Source: QHCE01 sp041743105
GTDB lineage: Bacteria; Actinomycetota; Actinomycetes; Mycobacteriales; QHCE01
Assembly: GCA_041743105.1 (NCBI GenBank)
Contig: JBGTNI010000024.1
Span: forward strand, 1-55,478
Reading direction: 5' to 3'
DNA length: 55,478 nt
Part shown: positions 15,685 through 23,619 of the stretch, in pieces
How positions within the stretch are numbered: position 1 is the stretch's first letter
Layout: the number at the start of each line of letters is the position of its first letter
Translations under genes and position numbers: made by a program
Notes under the pieces: model-generated
What the model was told of the DNA's origin: nothing
What the model saw: the letters and a program-made list of their open reading frames with translations, nothing else
The model's database searches: none

Positions 15685-16770
15685 GTGAGCCTCACCATTG
15701 GAATCGTCGGTCTGCCCAATGTCGGTAAGTCAACGTTGTTCAACGCGTTGACTAAAAACGACGTGTTGGCCGCGAACTATCCCTTCGCCACTATCGAGCC
15801 CAACGTCGGAGTGGTTGGCGTTCCCGATCCGCGCCTGAACCAGCTGGCCACCCTGCACAACTCGGCCAAGGTCGTACCGGCCACGGTGAGCTTCGTCGAC
15901 ATCGCCGGCCTTGTCAAAGGAGCCAGCACCGGCCAGGGGCGAGGTAACGCCTTCTTAGCCAACATCCGCGAAGCCAGCGCGATTTGCCAGGTCATCCGCG
16001 CATTCTCCGACCCCAATGTGGTGCACGTAGACGGCAAGGTGTCGCCGGTCGACGACATCGAAACCATCAACACCGAGCTGATCCTGGCCGACCTACAGAC
16101 ACTGGAGAAGGTGCTGCCGCGTTGGGAAAAGGAGGCCCGCATCGTCAAGACTCGGGCAGCGGCGGTGGCGGCCGCGCAGGCCGCGCGCGATCTGCTCGAT
16201 GGCGGGACCACGCTCTACGCCGGAGCCGCGGCGGCGGGCATAGACGCCGAGCCGCTTGCCGAACTCAACCTGCTTACCGCAAAGCCGTTTCTATACGTGT
16301 TCAACCTCGACGAGGATGAGCTTGGCAACGACGACTTCCTCGACGAGCTGCGGGCGCTAGTAGCCCCGGCGGAGGCCATCTTCTTGGACGCGAAGATCGA
16401 GTCGGAACTGACGGAGCTTCCCGAAGACGAAGCCCGTGAGCTACTGGAATCGATCGGGCAACCCGAACCGGGACTCCATCAGCTGATTCGTGTGGGGTTT
16501 GGCACCCTGGGGTTGCAGACCTATCTCACCGCCGGTCCCAAAGAAGCGCGCGCCTGGACTATCCCGGTCGGTGCCACCGCGCCGCAAGCCGCGGGTGTGA
16601 TCCATACCGACTTTCAACGGGGCTTCATCAAGGCCGAAATCGTCTCCTACGACGACCTGATGTCGGCCGGCTCCATGAGCGAGGCTAAGGCTCGGGGCAA
16701 GGTACGCATGGAAGGCAAGGACTACCTCATGTCTGACGGCGACGTCGTGGAGTTCCGCTTCAACGTGTGA
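15685..16770 (+). CDS. ychF: Redox-regulated ATPase YchF (Obg-like)
   Basis: A 361-residue YchF/OLA1. The P-loop GLPNVGKST lies at residues 9-17, switch II is DIAGLVKGAS, and an NxxE-type motif replaces NKxD, which is why the family prefers ATP. A coiled-coil insertion (about 125-190) and the C-terminal TGS domain follow (GTLGLQTYLTAGPKEARAWTI...HTDFQRGFIKAEIVSYDDL...GKDYLMSDGDVVEFRFNV). It binds ribosomes. The start is the GTG at 15685. A diverged copy of its last 16 codons recurs 780 bp downstream, after the toxin-antitoxin pair. Confidence 0.96.
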   Translation: MSLTIGIVGLPNVGKSTLFNALTKNDVLAANYPFATIEPNVGVVGVPDPRLNQLATLHNSAKVVPATVSFVDIAGLVKGASTGQGRGNAFLANIREASAICQVIRAFSDPNVVHVDGKVSPVDDIETINTELILADLQTLEKVLPRWEKEARIVKTRAAAVAAAQAARDLLDGGTTLYAGAAAAGIDAEPLAELNLLTAKPFLYVFNLDEDELGNDDFLDELRALVAPAEAIFLDAKIESELTELPEDEARELLESIGQPEPGLHQLIRVGFGTLGLQTYLTAGPKEARAWTIPVGATAPQAAGVIHTDFQRGFIKAEIVSYDDLMSAGSMSEAKARGKVRMEGKDYLMSDGDVVEFRFNV

Positions 16771-16801
16771 CGCGTCTTACCTCAGGGGCTATGATGTTTG
16801 T

Positions 16802-17065
16802 ATGAGTAAGCGTCGCATCACGTTGAGTCTGGACACCGAGATCGTCGAGGCGCTGGAAGCCGCTGGTGGCAGCAGCCTCTCCGCCACGGCCAACGAGGCG
16901 CTGGCCGAGGCTTTGGAATCTGTAGCTCACCGGGCCGCGCTACAGCGCTGGCTGGATGAGCTGGACGCCAAGTACGGTGCGCCGGATGCGGAGACGCTAG
17001 CTGCTGCCGACGCGTTCCTGGATTCAGTCTTCGAGGTTGACGAGCCGGTGCGGCGAGCCGCATGA
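16802..17065 (+). CDS. Antitoxin, VapB-like
   Basis: An 87-residue protein. It begins with a ribbon-helix-helix-like strand (KRRITLSLDTEIVEALEAAG) and continues into long acidic helices (ALAEALESVAHRAALQRWLDELDAKYG, ADAFLDSVFEVDEPVRRAA). The acidic tail would neutralise the toxin. The start is an ATG at 16802, 31 bp after ychF. It overlaps the toxin gene by ATGA (17062-17065), the usual antitoxin-toxin order. RHH antitoxins bind their own promoter, so autoregulation is likely. Confidence 0.85.
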   Translation: MSKRRITLSLDTEIVEALEAAGGSSLSATANEALAEALESVAHRAALQRWLDELDAKYGAPDAETLAAADAFLDSVFEVDEPVRRAA

Positions 17066-17493
17066 AATCCATGATGGTACTGGATGCGGCCGCCTTCGAT
17101 GTGATCGACGCGGCGCGGGGAACGGCTCTTCGGGCGATGTTAAGAAGGGCGTCGGCGCGCTTAGCGCCCATCTGTTGTGCGGCCGTCACGTTGGCCGAAG
17201 TCTGCCGGGGAACTCCTCGGACTCGTCGGGTGGAAGCGGCTCTTGTCCGAGACCGTGGTGGCCAGCGCATCCAGGTGATACCGACCGACACGCGCCTGGC
17301 CAAGCTGGTCGGCACGATCTTGCATCAGACCGGAAGTGGGAGCGATCGTCTCGCGGATGCGCACGTCGTGGCCGTCTGTGCGCGTGCCGATTCGGCTGTA
17401 GTGTTCACCTCCGACCCCGGCGACATCACCGAACTGGCAACCGCCCTGCCAGGCACTCGTGTGGTTGCCCGCGATCCGGCGGTACCGCTGTAG
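17062..17493 (+). CDS. PIN-domain toxin, VapC-like
   Basis: A 143-residue PIN-domain ribonuclease-like protein. Three acidic clusters expected for metal binding are present: Asp8 in MVLDAAAFDVID, Glu in TLAEVCRGT, and Asp residues in DRLADAHVVAVCARA and TSDPGDI. PIN toxins cleave tRNA or rRNA. It is translationally coupled to the upstream antitoxin. A short degenerate copy of the ychF 3' end starts 6 bp after its stop, suggesting that the pair was inserted at, or duplicated with, the end of ychF. Confidence 0.87.
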   Translation: MKSMMVLDAAAFDVIDAARGTALRAMLRRASARLAPICCAAVTLAEVCRGTPRTRRVEAALVRDRGGQRIQVIPTDTRLAKLVGTILHQTGSGSDRLADAHVVAVCARADSAVVFTSDPGDITELATALPGTRVVARDPAVPL

Positions 17494-17498
17494 CGGTC

Positions 17499-17556
17499 GG
17501 ACTACGTCGTGTCTGACAGCGATACGGTCGGGTTCCGATTCAACACGTTGCCGTAG
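17499..17556 (+). pseudogene. Degenerate duplicate of the ychF 3' end
   Basis: Positions 17499-17547 align without gaps to 16719-16767 in ychF, with 37 of 49 bases identical by hand count. Read in the ychF frame it gives DYVVSDSDTVGFRFNTLP and a TAG at 17554, against DYLMSDGDVVEFRFNV in the intact gene. Both copies keep the frame and a stop at nearly the same place. There is no start codon or longer frame before it, so it is a relic. Confidence 0.75.
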
Positions 17557-17650
17557 GTGTAGTACGCCGCGCGATGCTTCTAACAAGGCGACTGATCGGC
17601 CTTTGAACTAGTGCGTCCTCACCAGTGACCAAAGGCTGAAGACATAAAGT

Positions 17651-17695
17651 GATCGGGATGGCTTCGCCGAAGTATTCGACGAAGCCATCCCGATC
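17651..17695. terminator. Perfect 16-bp hairpin
   Basis: The left arm 17651-17666 and right arm 17680-17695 are perfectly complementary (GATCGGGATGGCTTCG and its reverse complement) around a 13-nt loop. No U-run follows on the + strand, and only a weak one (ACTTTATGT) follows on the - strand. It is probably a transcription end for the vapBC-side or for ppc, or a small repeated element. Confidence 0.5.
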
Positions 17696-18008
17696 GCGGG
17701 AGGCGACGGTGCTTTCAGCTGGCTCGCAAACTCTCTGGTTACGCGGCGCGGTTGCCGGGGCGTTGCCGTTGGTCTGCCACGTGGGCTGCGTACCTATCGA
17801 AGTTATCGGCGCAAGGCTTGAAATATGACAGTTTGCGATAAACCGCGGCGTATCCGGGCGTTTTTGGTCCGCACGGCCGATGGGTATCGTCCAAAAGACC
17901 TAACGGAGCTTGGCGGATAAACCGCGAAACGCTCCGTTTAGCGCTAGCGATCCCAGTCCAGCTGCCCGCCACCCATTCGCAGGTGCGGGCGGCCTAAGCG
18001 GCGACGCG
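17696..18008. other. Intergenic region, no supported gene
   Basis: This stretch lies between the 17651 hairpin and the 3' end of ppc. A 77-residue frame on the - strand (17739-17972) and short + strand frames have no ribosome binding site or recognisable features. Nothing else is seen. Confidence 0.4.
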
Positions 18009-20771
18009 CTATCCGGTGTTGCGCATCCCGGCGGCGATTCCGTTGGCCGACAACAGCAGCGCCCGAAGCAGCGCGCCGCCTGTCGCAGTGTCGTCATCGA
18101 CGGCATCGCTTACCTCGTGTCGCGATCGATACCGGGCGAGCAGGTCCATCTGTACATGGTGCAGCGGCAGCAGATATCGGGAGCGAACGTCGAGTGTGCG
18201 GGCCAACTCGGGTGCCCTCTCCAGTAACGTGTGCTGTCCGGTGAGCCAGAGCACCTGCTCTACGGTGCGGTCGTGCTCATGGCGGATCACATCGAAGATG
18301 TGTCGCTGATGCTCTGGCACGAGGCGTGTGACGTAATGGCCGGCGATGTCGAGGTCGGTCTTAGCCAACGTCATTTCGACGTTGGAGATGAATGTGGCGA
18401 AGAAGCGCCAATCCTGGTGCATCGCAAGCAGCGCCTCGGCGTGGCCGGCTTTGCGGGCTGCCTCGATTCCGGCACCTACGCCGTACCAGCCAGGCACTAT
18501 GTGGCGAGTTTGTGTCCATCCGAACACCCACGGGATCGCGCGAAGCCCCGCCAGGCCGGTATCGGCATTAGGTCGTTTCGCCGGCCGCGAGCCCAGGTTC
18601 AGCGCGCCGAGCAGTTCGGTGGGAGTCGCCGACCAGAAATACCCTGGGAGGTCTCGATCGTTGACCAGCGTCCGATAACACTCCCCAGCCGCATCCGACA
18701 CGCTGTTCATCACCTCGCGCCATGGCCCCTTTACCGCCTCCGTCGTGGCGCTGGGCACTTGGTCGAGTACCACCGCCCGTAACACCGCGGCAACCGTGAG
18801 CTCAAGGTTTTCACGAGCCAGCACCGGTAGGGCGTACTTATCGGAGATCACCTCGCCCTGCTCGGTCAGTTTCATGGCACCGTCCAGCGTTCCCGGCGGC
18901 TGAGCGAGGATCGCCTCGTAGGTGGGACCGCCGCCGCGGCCGATCGTGCCGCCACGACCGTGGAACAACCGGAGGCGGATGCCGTGCCGGGCCGCGACGT
19001 CACGCAGCTCCTGCTGTGCCTGGTGGATCTGCCACTGCGAGGCGGTGATACCGGCGTCCTTATTGGAATCGGAGTAACCAAGCATCACTTCTTGCACGTT
19101 GCCCCGCGCCGTCACGATCGCTCGATAGGGAACGACCTGTAGCAGCTCGTCGAGCAGCTCGCCGGCGCGACAAAGCTCGCCTACCTCCTCCAGCAACGGA
19201 ACGAAACCGATGGCGGCGTGAGTGGTACGACCGGCTGTGCCGAGCGTGACCAGCCCCGATTCCCGGGCCAGCACCACGGCGGCGAGCACATCGTCGATGC
19301 CGCGCGTCATGGAGACGATGTAGGACTCGATAACGTCGGGCCCAAAGCGCCGGTGCGCGTGGGCGATGGTGGTGAATGTTGCCAGAGTGCGCGCACCGAC
19401 GGCGTCCAGCGCCGGTGTCGGTCCGGCAAGTGGGCGGCGACCTTCCAGTTCGCGAATGAGTAGCTCCGTGCGTTCGGCACGTGTGTACTCGGCGTAGCTG
19501 CTGTGGAGTTCGCCGAGTGCATCGAACAGCTGGCCCATAGTCTGATGATGTGCCTGCGCGTGCTCCCGTACGTCCAGGGTGGCAAGCCGTAGCCCGAATA
19601 CTCGCAGCAACGTGTCGAACCGATCCAGTGCGCTCGCGGCAATGAACTCGCCGTGATGGGCCCGCAGCGATTGGCGCATCACCGCGAGGTCCACGCGGAT
19701 ATCTTCGGCATCGCGGTAGTCGCGTCCCGCCGCATGTACGCCGTCATCGATGATGCGTTGCCGGGTATTGGCGAGTTTGGCGCGAATCGCGCGCAGCTTG
19801 AGTCGATACGGCTCGGCGGCGTTGACGCGAAGGTGACGCGGATTGAGCTCGGGAAGAGCTGCCAGGTCGGCGCGGATGCTCTCCCGCAGCACTGAACTGA
19901 TCGGTGTTACCCGATCGGAGATGGATAATTCGTCGAGCAGTTCGTCTACGGTCGATTCGGCGGCGCGTAGCCCATACTCGTGAGCCAGCATCAGCACATC
20001 CAGTGTGGCCTGGGGTGTGACGGCGGGATTGCCGTCGCGGTCTCCGCCTATCCAGGTACCAAAACTCAACGGTGGTTGCCCCGCATCGGGAGCCCTTCCC
20101 AGTTCACCCAGCACGTTGGTGAGTTCGTCGAGTACTGCCGGTGCGGCGTCTGTGTAGAGGTCGGTGAGGTAATAGACGGCGTTGCGTGCTTCGTCGGTGG
20201 GTTCTGGTCGCTGCGCCCGCAGTTCGTCGGTCTGCCACAGCAGATCAATCAGCTCCGCTAACCGACGTTGTACGCCGGCATCGCGTTCTTGCGCGGCAAG
20301 CAGTCCGGCGATGCTACGCAGTTTGGTCAGTACCGAACGACGCGCCGCTTCGGTGGGGTGTGCCGTGAAGACAGGTCGAACGTCGATCCTGCCCGCTGCG
20401 ATGGCAATCTCGGCGGGATCGATCTTTCCTGCTTCCGCGGCGGCGGTGATTTCGCGTAGCACGTGTCGCAACCGACCGCCTTCCTTGGCTCGACGGGCCG
20501 CGAAACCGCGGCCACGGTCGACCTGCTCTGCCACGTTGGCAAGCATGAAGAAAATGGAGAATGCCCGGACTAGTCGGATGGACTCAGCGGTGGAAAGGCT
20601 CTCTAGCAACCGTGCGGTGGCCACGGAATCGTCGCGCGCAGCGTGACGAACCCGTTCGACGAGATCCAGTAGCTCCGGGCCCTCTTGGCGAACTATGCTC
20701 TGCCCGAGCAGGTCTCCCACATACCGGATGTCGGCCCGTAGCGCTACGTCGCCTGCGAGTACGCGATTCAT
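18009..20771 (-). CDS. ppc: Phosphoenolpyruvate carboxylase
   Basis: A 920-residue bacterial-type PEP carboxylase, which forms oxaloacetate from PEP and bicarbonate to refill the TCA cycle. His138 lies in VFTAHPTEA (catalytic signature 1). Later come GGDRDGNPAVT, LDVREHAQ, the MLGYSDSNKDAG lysine/aspartate signature and the flexible FHGRGGTIGRGGGP loop. The C-terminus NGIAAGMRNTG matches the conserved end. Full length for the family. It is transcribed away from ilvBN, whose promoter lies 100 bp upstream of its start. It supplies aspartate-family carbon, which fits the amino-acid setting. Confidence 0.97.
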   Translation of the reverse strand: MNRVLAGDVALRADIRYVGDLLGQSIVRQEGPELLDLVERVRHAARDDSVATARLLESLSTAESIRLVRAFSIFFMLANVAEQVDRGRGFAARRAKEGGRLRHVLREITAAAEAGKIDPAEIAIAAGRIDVRPVFTAHPTEAARRSVLTKLRSIAGLLAAQERDAGVQRRLAELIDLLWQTDELRAQRPEPTDEARNAVYYLTDLYTDAAPAVLDELTNVLGELGRAPDAGQPPLSFGTWIGGDRDGNPAVTPQATLDVLMLAHEYGLRAAESTVDELLDELSISDRVTPISSVLRESIRADLAALPELNPRHLRVNAAEPYRLKLRAIRAKLANTRQRIIDDGVHAAGRDYRDAEDIRVDLAVMRQSLRAHHGEFIAASALDRFDTLLRVFGLRLATLDVREHAQAHHQTMGQLFDALGELHSSYAEYTRAERTELLIRELEGRRPLAGPTPALDAVGARTLATFTTIAHAHRRFGPDVIESYIVSMTRGIDDVLAAVVLARESGLVTLGTAGRTTHAAIGFVPLLEEVGELCRAGELLDELLQVVPYRAIVTARGNVQEVMLGYSDSNKDAGITASQWQIHQAQQELRDVAARHGIRLRLFHGRGGTIGRGGGPTYEAILAQPPGTLDGAMKLTEQGEVISDKYALPVLARENLELTVAAVLRAVVLDQVPSATTEAVKGPWREVMNSVSDAAGECYRTLVNDRDLPGYFWSATPTELLGALNLGSRPAKRPNADTGLAGLRAIPWVFGWTQTRHIVPGWYGVGAGIEAARKAGHAEALLAMHQDWRFFATFISNVEMTLAKTDLDIAGHYVTRLVPEHQRHIFDVIRHEHDRTVEQVLWLTGQHTLLERAPELARTLDVRSRYLLPLHHVQMDLLARYRSRHEVSDAVDDDTATGGALLRALLLSANGIAAGMRNTG

Positions 20772-20873
20772 GGGTCCACGCTAGCGCTCACCCTGTCCAG
20801 GCATGCGTACCCTGTACCGGTTCGAGATGGTGAGATCTGCGTCTCATGGGTGTCTGGCGATAGGGCGTTCGAT

Positions 20874-20903
20874 TTGACGCGCAGACCGGTGGCGGCCTAC
20901 AGT
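20874..20903 (+). promoter_or_regulatory. ilvB operon promoter
   Basis: TTGACG (20874-20879) and TACAGT (20898-20903) are separated by 18 bp, close to the housekeeping sigma consensus. The predicted transcription start, about 7 bp downstream, coincides with the A of the leader-peptide ATG at 20910. Confidence 0.65.
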
Positions 20904-20909
20904 CGGCTC

Positions 20910-20942
20910 ATGTCTTGGTCTCAGATTCTCGTACTCATGTAG
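20910..20942 (+). CDS. ilvB leader peptide (attenuator)
   Basis: A ten-codon frame, MSWSQILVLM, followed by TAG. It carries consecutive Ile-Leu-Val-Leu codons, exactly the amino acids made by the downstream genes. The stop codon abuts a hairpin that is followed by an intrinsic terminator. This is the standard layout of ribosome-mediated attenuation, known for actinobacterial ilvB operons. There is no room for a Shine-Dalgarno sequence between the -10 box and the ATG, so the leader is predicted to be translated from a leaderless mRNA. Confidence 0.75.
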   Translation: MSWSQILVLM

Positions 20943-20998
20943 CGCGTCAGCCAATCGGCGACGCGCTAGCCCACGTGCTTTGCACGGGGGCTTTTTTG
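20942..20998 (+). terminator. ilvB attenuator hairpins and terminator
   Basis: The first hairpin, 20942-20966, pairs GCGCGTC with GACGCGC plus GCC/GGC inside. The second hairpin, 20968-20992, pairs AGCCCACGTGC with GCACGGGGGCT (one mismatch) and is followed at once by a run of six T. Together they form the pause and terminator parts of the attenuator. The alternative antiterminator pairing was not resolved by eye. About 200 bp of untranslated leader follow before ilvB. Confidence 0.75.
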
Positions 20999-21201
20999 TT
21001 GGCGCCAGAGTCCTCTGCCGTCGCGGTGCTTGTGCGGGACACCCGCACCCGGGCAGTCGCCTTGCGTGGGCCCGGAGCAGCTCGCGAGCCGGCCATAGGC
21101 GCAGCACACACGGCGGCTCCTGCGGCCTCGGCAGAAGACTACTGGCAAGTTAGGGCGCCAGTTTACAGGCATTACCGGTAACGACGACGCGAAGGTGCAG
21201 C

Positions 21202-22968
21202 ATGAACGCAACGGATACCAGGCCAATGAACGGCGCTTCTTCTCTCGTGGCTTCATTGGAAGCTGTCGGGGTAGAAGCGGTATTCGGTATTCCAGGCGGT
21301 GCGATTCTCCCGGCGTACGACCCGTTGTTCGATGCCGACCTTCGTCACATCCTGGTGCGACACGAGCAGGGGGCTGGTCATGCCGCCACCGGTTATGCGC
21401 AGGCCACTGGGAAGGTGGGCGTCTGCATGGCGACGTCGGGCCCGGGCGCTACGAATCTGGTTACACCGATAGCGGACGCTCAGATGGACTCGGTGCCGAT
21501 CGTTGCCATCACGGGTCAGACCTCAACCAACTTGATTGGTACCGACGCGTTTCAAGAGGCGGACATTTGCGGCATCACAATGCCGATCACTAAACACAAC
21601 TTTCTGGTTCAATCGGCCGCCGATATTCCGCGGACTATCGCCGAGGCTTTCCACCTGGCCGCGTCGGGTAGGCCGGGTCCGGTGCTGGTCGACCTGCCTA
21701 AGGACGTGCTGCAGAGCGACACCACATACTCGTGGCCTCCGCAGCTGCATCTACCCGGCTATAACCCCACTCCGGCGCCGCACGGCAAGCAGATTGCACA
21801 GGCCGCGTCGCTTCTGAGTCAGGCCAGCCGCCCGGTGCTCTATGTCGGAGGCGGTGTGCTGAAGGCTCGCGCGTGCGCTGCGCTCAAGCAGCTCGCGGAG
21901 TTAACTGGCGCTCCGGTGGTAACCACGCTGATGGCGCGGGGTGCTTTTCCTGACAGCCACCCGCAGCATGTGGGCATGCCAGGCATGCACGGCACGGTCG
22001 CTGCGGTGTACGCGTTGCAGAAGGCCGACGTGATCGTCGCGCTCGGAACTAGGTTCGACGACCGCGTCACGGGAAGGCTGGACAGTTTCGCCCCGGGCGC
22101 CACTGTGGTGCACGCCGACATCGACCCGGCGGAGATCTCCAAGAATCGGCGCGCCGATGTTCCGATCGTGGGAGATGCCTCCGACGTTATCGCCGACCTG
22201 ACAGCGGTATTGATCGAACAACATCCCCAGCCGCGAGTCGAAACCACGCAGCGGTTGGAAGGCTGGTGGAAGCAGTTGGACAAACTGCGCGAGACCTACC
22301 CGTTGGGCTGGGAGCCGCATACCGATGGCACCATGGCACCGCAGTACGTGATCTCGCGGTTGGGCAAGCTCGCCGGTCCCGACACGATTTACACGGCCGG
22401 TGTAGGGCAACACCAGATGTGGGCTAGCCAGTTCATCAGCTACGACAAGCCCTACACATGGCTCAACTCCGGAGGACTAGGCACGATGGGCTACGCGGTT
22501 CCGGCCGCGATGGGCGCCAAGCTTGGCTGCCCCGATACCACGGTCTGGGCCATTGACGGTGACGGCTGCTTCCAGATGACCAACCAGGAGCTGGCCACGT
22601 GCGCGATTGAGAACATCCCCATCAAGGTGGCTGTGATCAACAACGGCAATCTGGGGATGGTGCGGCAATGGCAGACGCTGTTCTACAAGCAGCGCTACTC
22701 CAACACCGATCTGGGCACCGTGAATCGCATCCCCGACTTTGTGAAGCTTGCTGAGGCGTTGGGCTGCGTGGGTCTGCGCTGCGAGAACGAGGCTGACGTC
22801 GACGCCACGATCGACAAGGCCATGCAGGTAGATGACCGCCCGGTCGTGGTCGACTTCGTGGTGGGTAAGGACGCGATGGTGTGGCCCATGGTGGCCGCCG
22901 GAACGAGTAACGACGAGATAATGGCGGCGCGCGATGTGCGCCCAGAGTTCGACGAGGATGACTTCTGA
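21202..22968 (+). CDS. ilvB: Acetolactate synthase large subunit
   Basis: A 588-residue acetohydroxyacid synthase catalytic subunit. It is a ThDP-dependent enzyme condensing two pyruvates, or pyruvate and 2-oxobutyrate, in the first common step of Val/Leu and Ile synthesis. It shows the N-terminal VFGIPGGAILPAYDPL, the ThDP-activating Glu in VRHEQGAGHAATGYA, the FAD/central domain with GTRFDDRVTG, and the C-terminal ThDP motif IDGDGCFQMTNQELATCA...VAVINNGNLGMV. The start is the ATG at 21202. Its stop overlaps the ilvN start (TGATG), giving translational coupling to the regulatory subunit. It is controlled by the attenuator upstream. Confidence 0.97.
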   Translation: MNATDTRPMNGASSLVASLEAVGVEAVFGIPGGAILPAYDPLFDADLRHILVRHEQGAGHAATGYAQATGKVGVCMATSGPGATNLVTPIADAQMDSVPIVAITGQTSTNLIGTDAFQEADICGITMPITKHNFLVQSAADIPRTIAEAFHLAASGRPGPVLVDLPKDVLQSDTTYSWPPQLHLPGYNPTPAPHGKQIAQAASLLSQASRPVLYVGGGVLKARACAALKQLAELTGAPVVTTLMARGAFPDSHPQHVGMPGMHGTVAAVYALQKADVIVALGTRFDDRVTGRLDSFAPGATVVHADIDPAEISKNRRADVPIVGDASDVIADLTAVLIEQHPQPRVETTQRLEGWWKQLDKLRETYPLGWEPHTDGTMAPQYVISRLGKLAGPDTIYTAGVGQHQMWASQFISYDKPYTWLNSGGLGTMGYAVPAAMGAKLGCPDTTVWAIDGDGCFQMTNQELATCAIENIPIKVAVINNGNLGMVRQWQTLFYKQRYSNTDLGTVNRIPDFVKLAEALGCVGLRCENEADVDATIDKAMQVDDRPVVVDFVVGKDAMVWPMVAAGTSNDEIMAARDVRPEFDEDDF

Positions 22969-23522
22969 TGACTGTCAGCGGCGCAGGCGTTGGCGAAAGA
23001 CACACGCTGTCGGTATTGGTGGAGAACAAGCCCGGCGTACTCGCTCGAGTCGCTAGCCTGTTCTCGCGTCGGGCCTTCAACATCGATTCTCTGGCGGTAG
23101 GTGAGACCGAACATCCCGAGATCTCACGCATCACCATCGTGGTCAACTGCGAACATCGACCCCTGGAACAGGTGACCAAACAGCTGAACAAGCTGGTAAA
23201 CGTGCTAAAGATTGTTCAGCTGGAACCGACGGCTTCGGTGCAGCGCCGGCTGTTGTTGGTGAAGGTACGCGCCGAAGGGGCTACGCGTTCGCAGGTGCTA
23301 GACGCGGTGCAGTTGTTTCGCGCCAAGGTCGTAGACATTGCGCCCGACGCACTTACCATCGAAGCGACCGGTGAGGCGGATAAGCTCACGGCGCTCTGCC
23401 GCTTGCTGGAACCGTTCGGTATTCGGGAGCTGGCCCAGTCCGGGGTCGTTGCCATCGGTCGTGGTTCGCGTTCCATCGCCGCACCGGCTGTAAGAGAACG
23501 CGGTTTCGAGTTTGCCGCGTAG
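22968..23522 (+). CDS. ilvN: Acetolactate synthase small (regulatory) subunit
   Basis: A 184-residue regulatory subunit. The N-terminal ACT domain is HTLSVLVENKPGVLARVASLFSRRAFNIDSLAVG, with the Gly/Asn region that binds valine for feedback inhibition. A second ALS_ss_C domain follows (RLLLVKVRAEGATRSQVLDAVQLFRAKVVDIAPDALTIEATG). Its length is near the actinobacterial norm (165-185). It begins at the last base of the ilvB stop codon and ends 97 bp before ilvC. Confidence 0.96.
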   Translation: MTVSGAGVGERHTLSVLVENKPGVLARVASLFSRRAFNIDSLAVGETEHPEISRITIVVNCEHRPLEQVTKQLNKLVNVLKIVQLEPTASVQRRLLLVKVRAEGATRSQVLDAVQLFRAKVVDIAPDALTIEATGEADKLTALCRLLEPFGIRELAQSGVVAIGRGSRSIAAPAVRERGFEFAA

Positions 23523-23539
23523 GCGTCGTCAGCGGTTAA

Positions 23540-23590
23540 TTTCCCTGAAAAAGCCCACAGATGACCAATTTCGGGACGTTTTCTGGGAAA
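23540..23590 (+). other. ilvN-ilvC intercistronic stem
   Basis: TTTCCCTGAAAA (23540-23551) can pair with TTTTCTGGGAAA (23579-23590) with one mismatch, around a 27-nt loop, just ahead of the ilvC ribosome binding site. It could set differential stability or translation of ilvC. It is seen in sequence only. Confidence 0.3.
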
Positions 23591-23619
23591 ACGACCCCCT
23601 ATTAGAGAGAAGATACGTC

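Noticed and set aside
17739..17972. 77-residue frame before ppc
   Set aside because: No ribosome binding site, composition or family match; kept only as part of the intergenic description.
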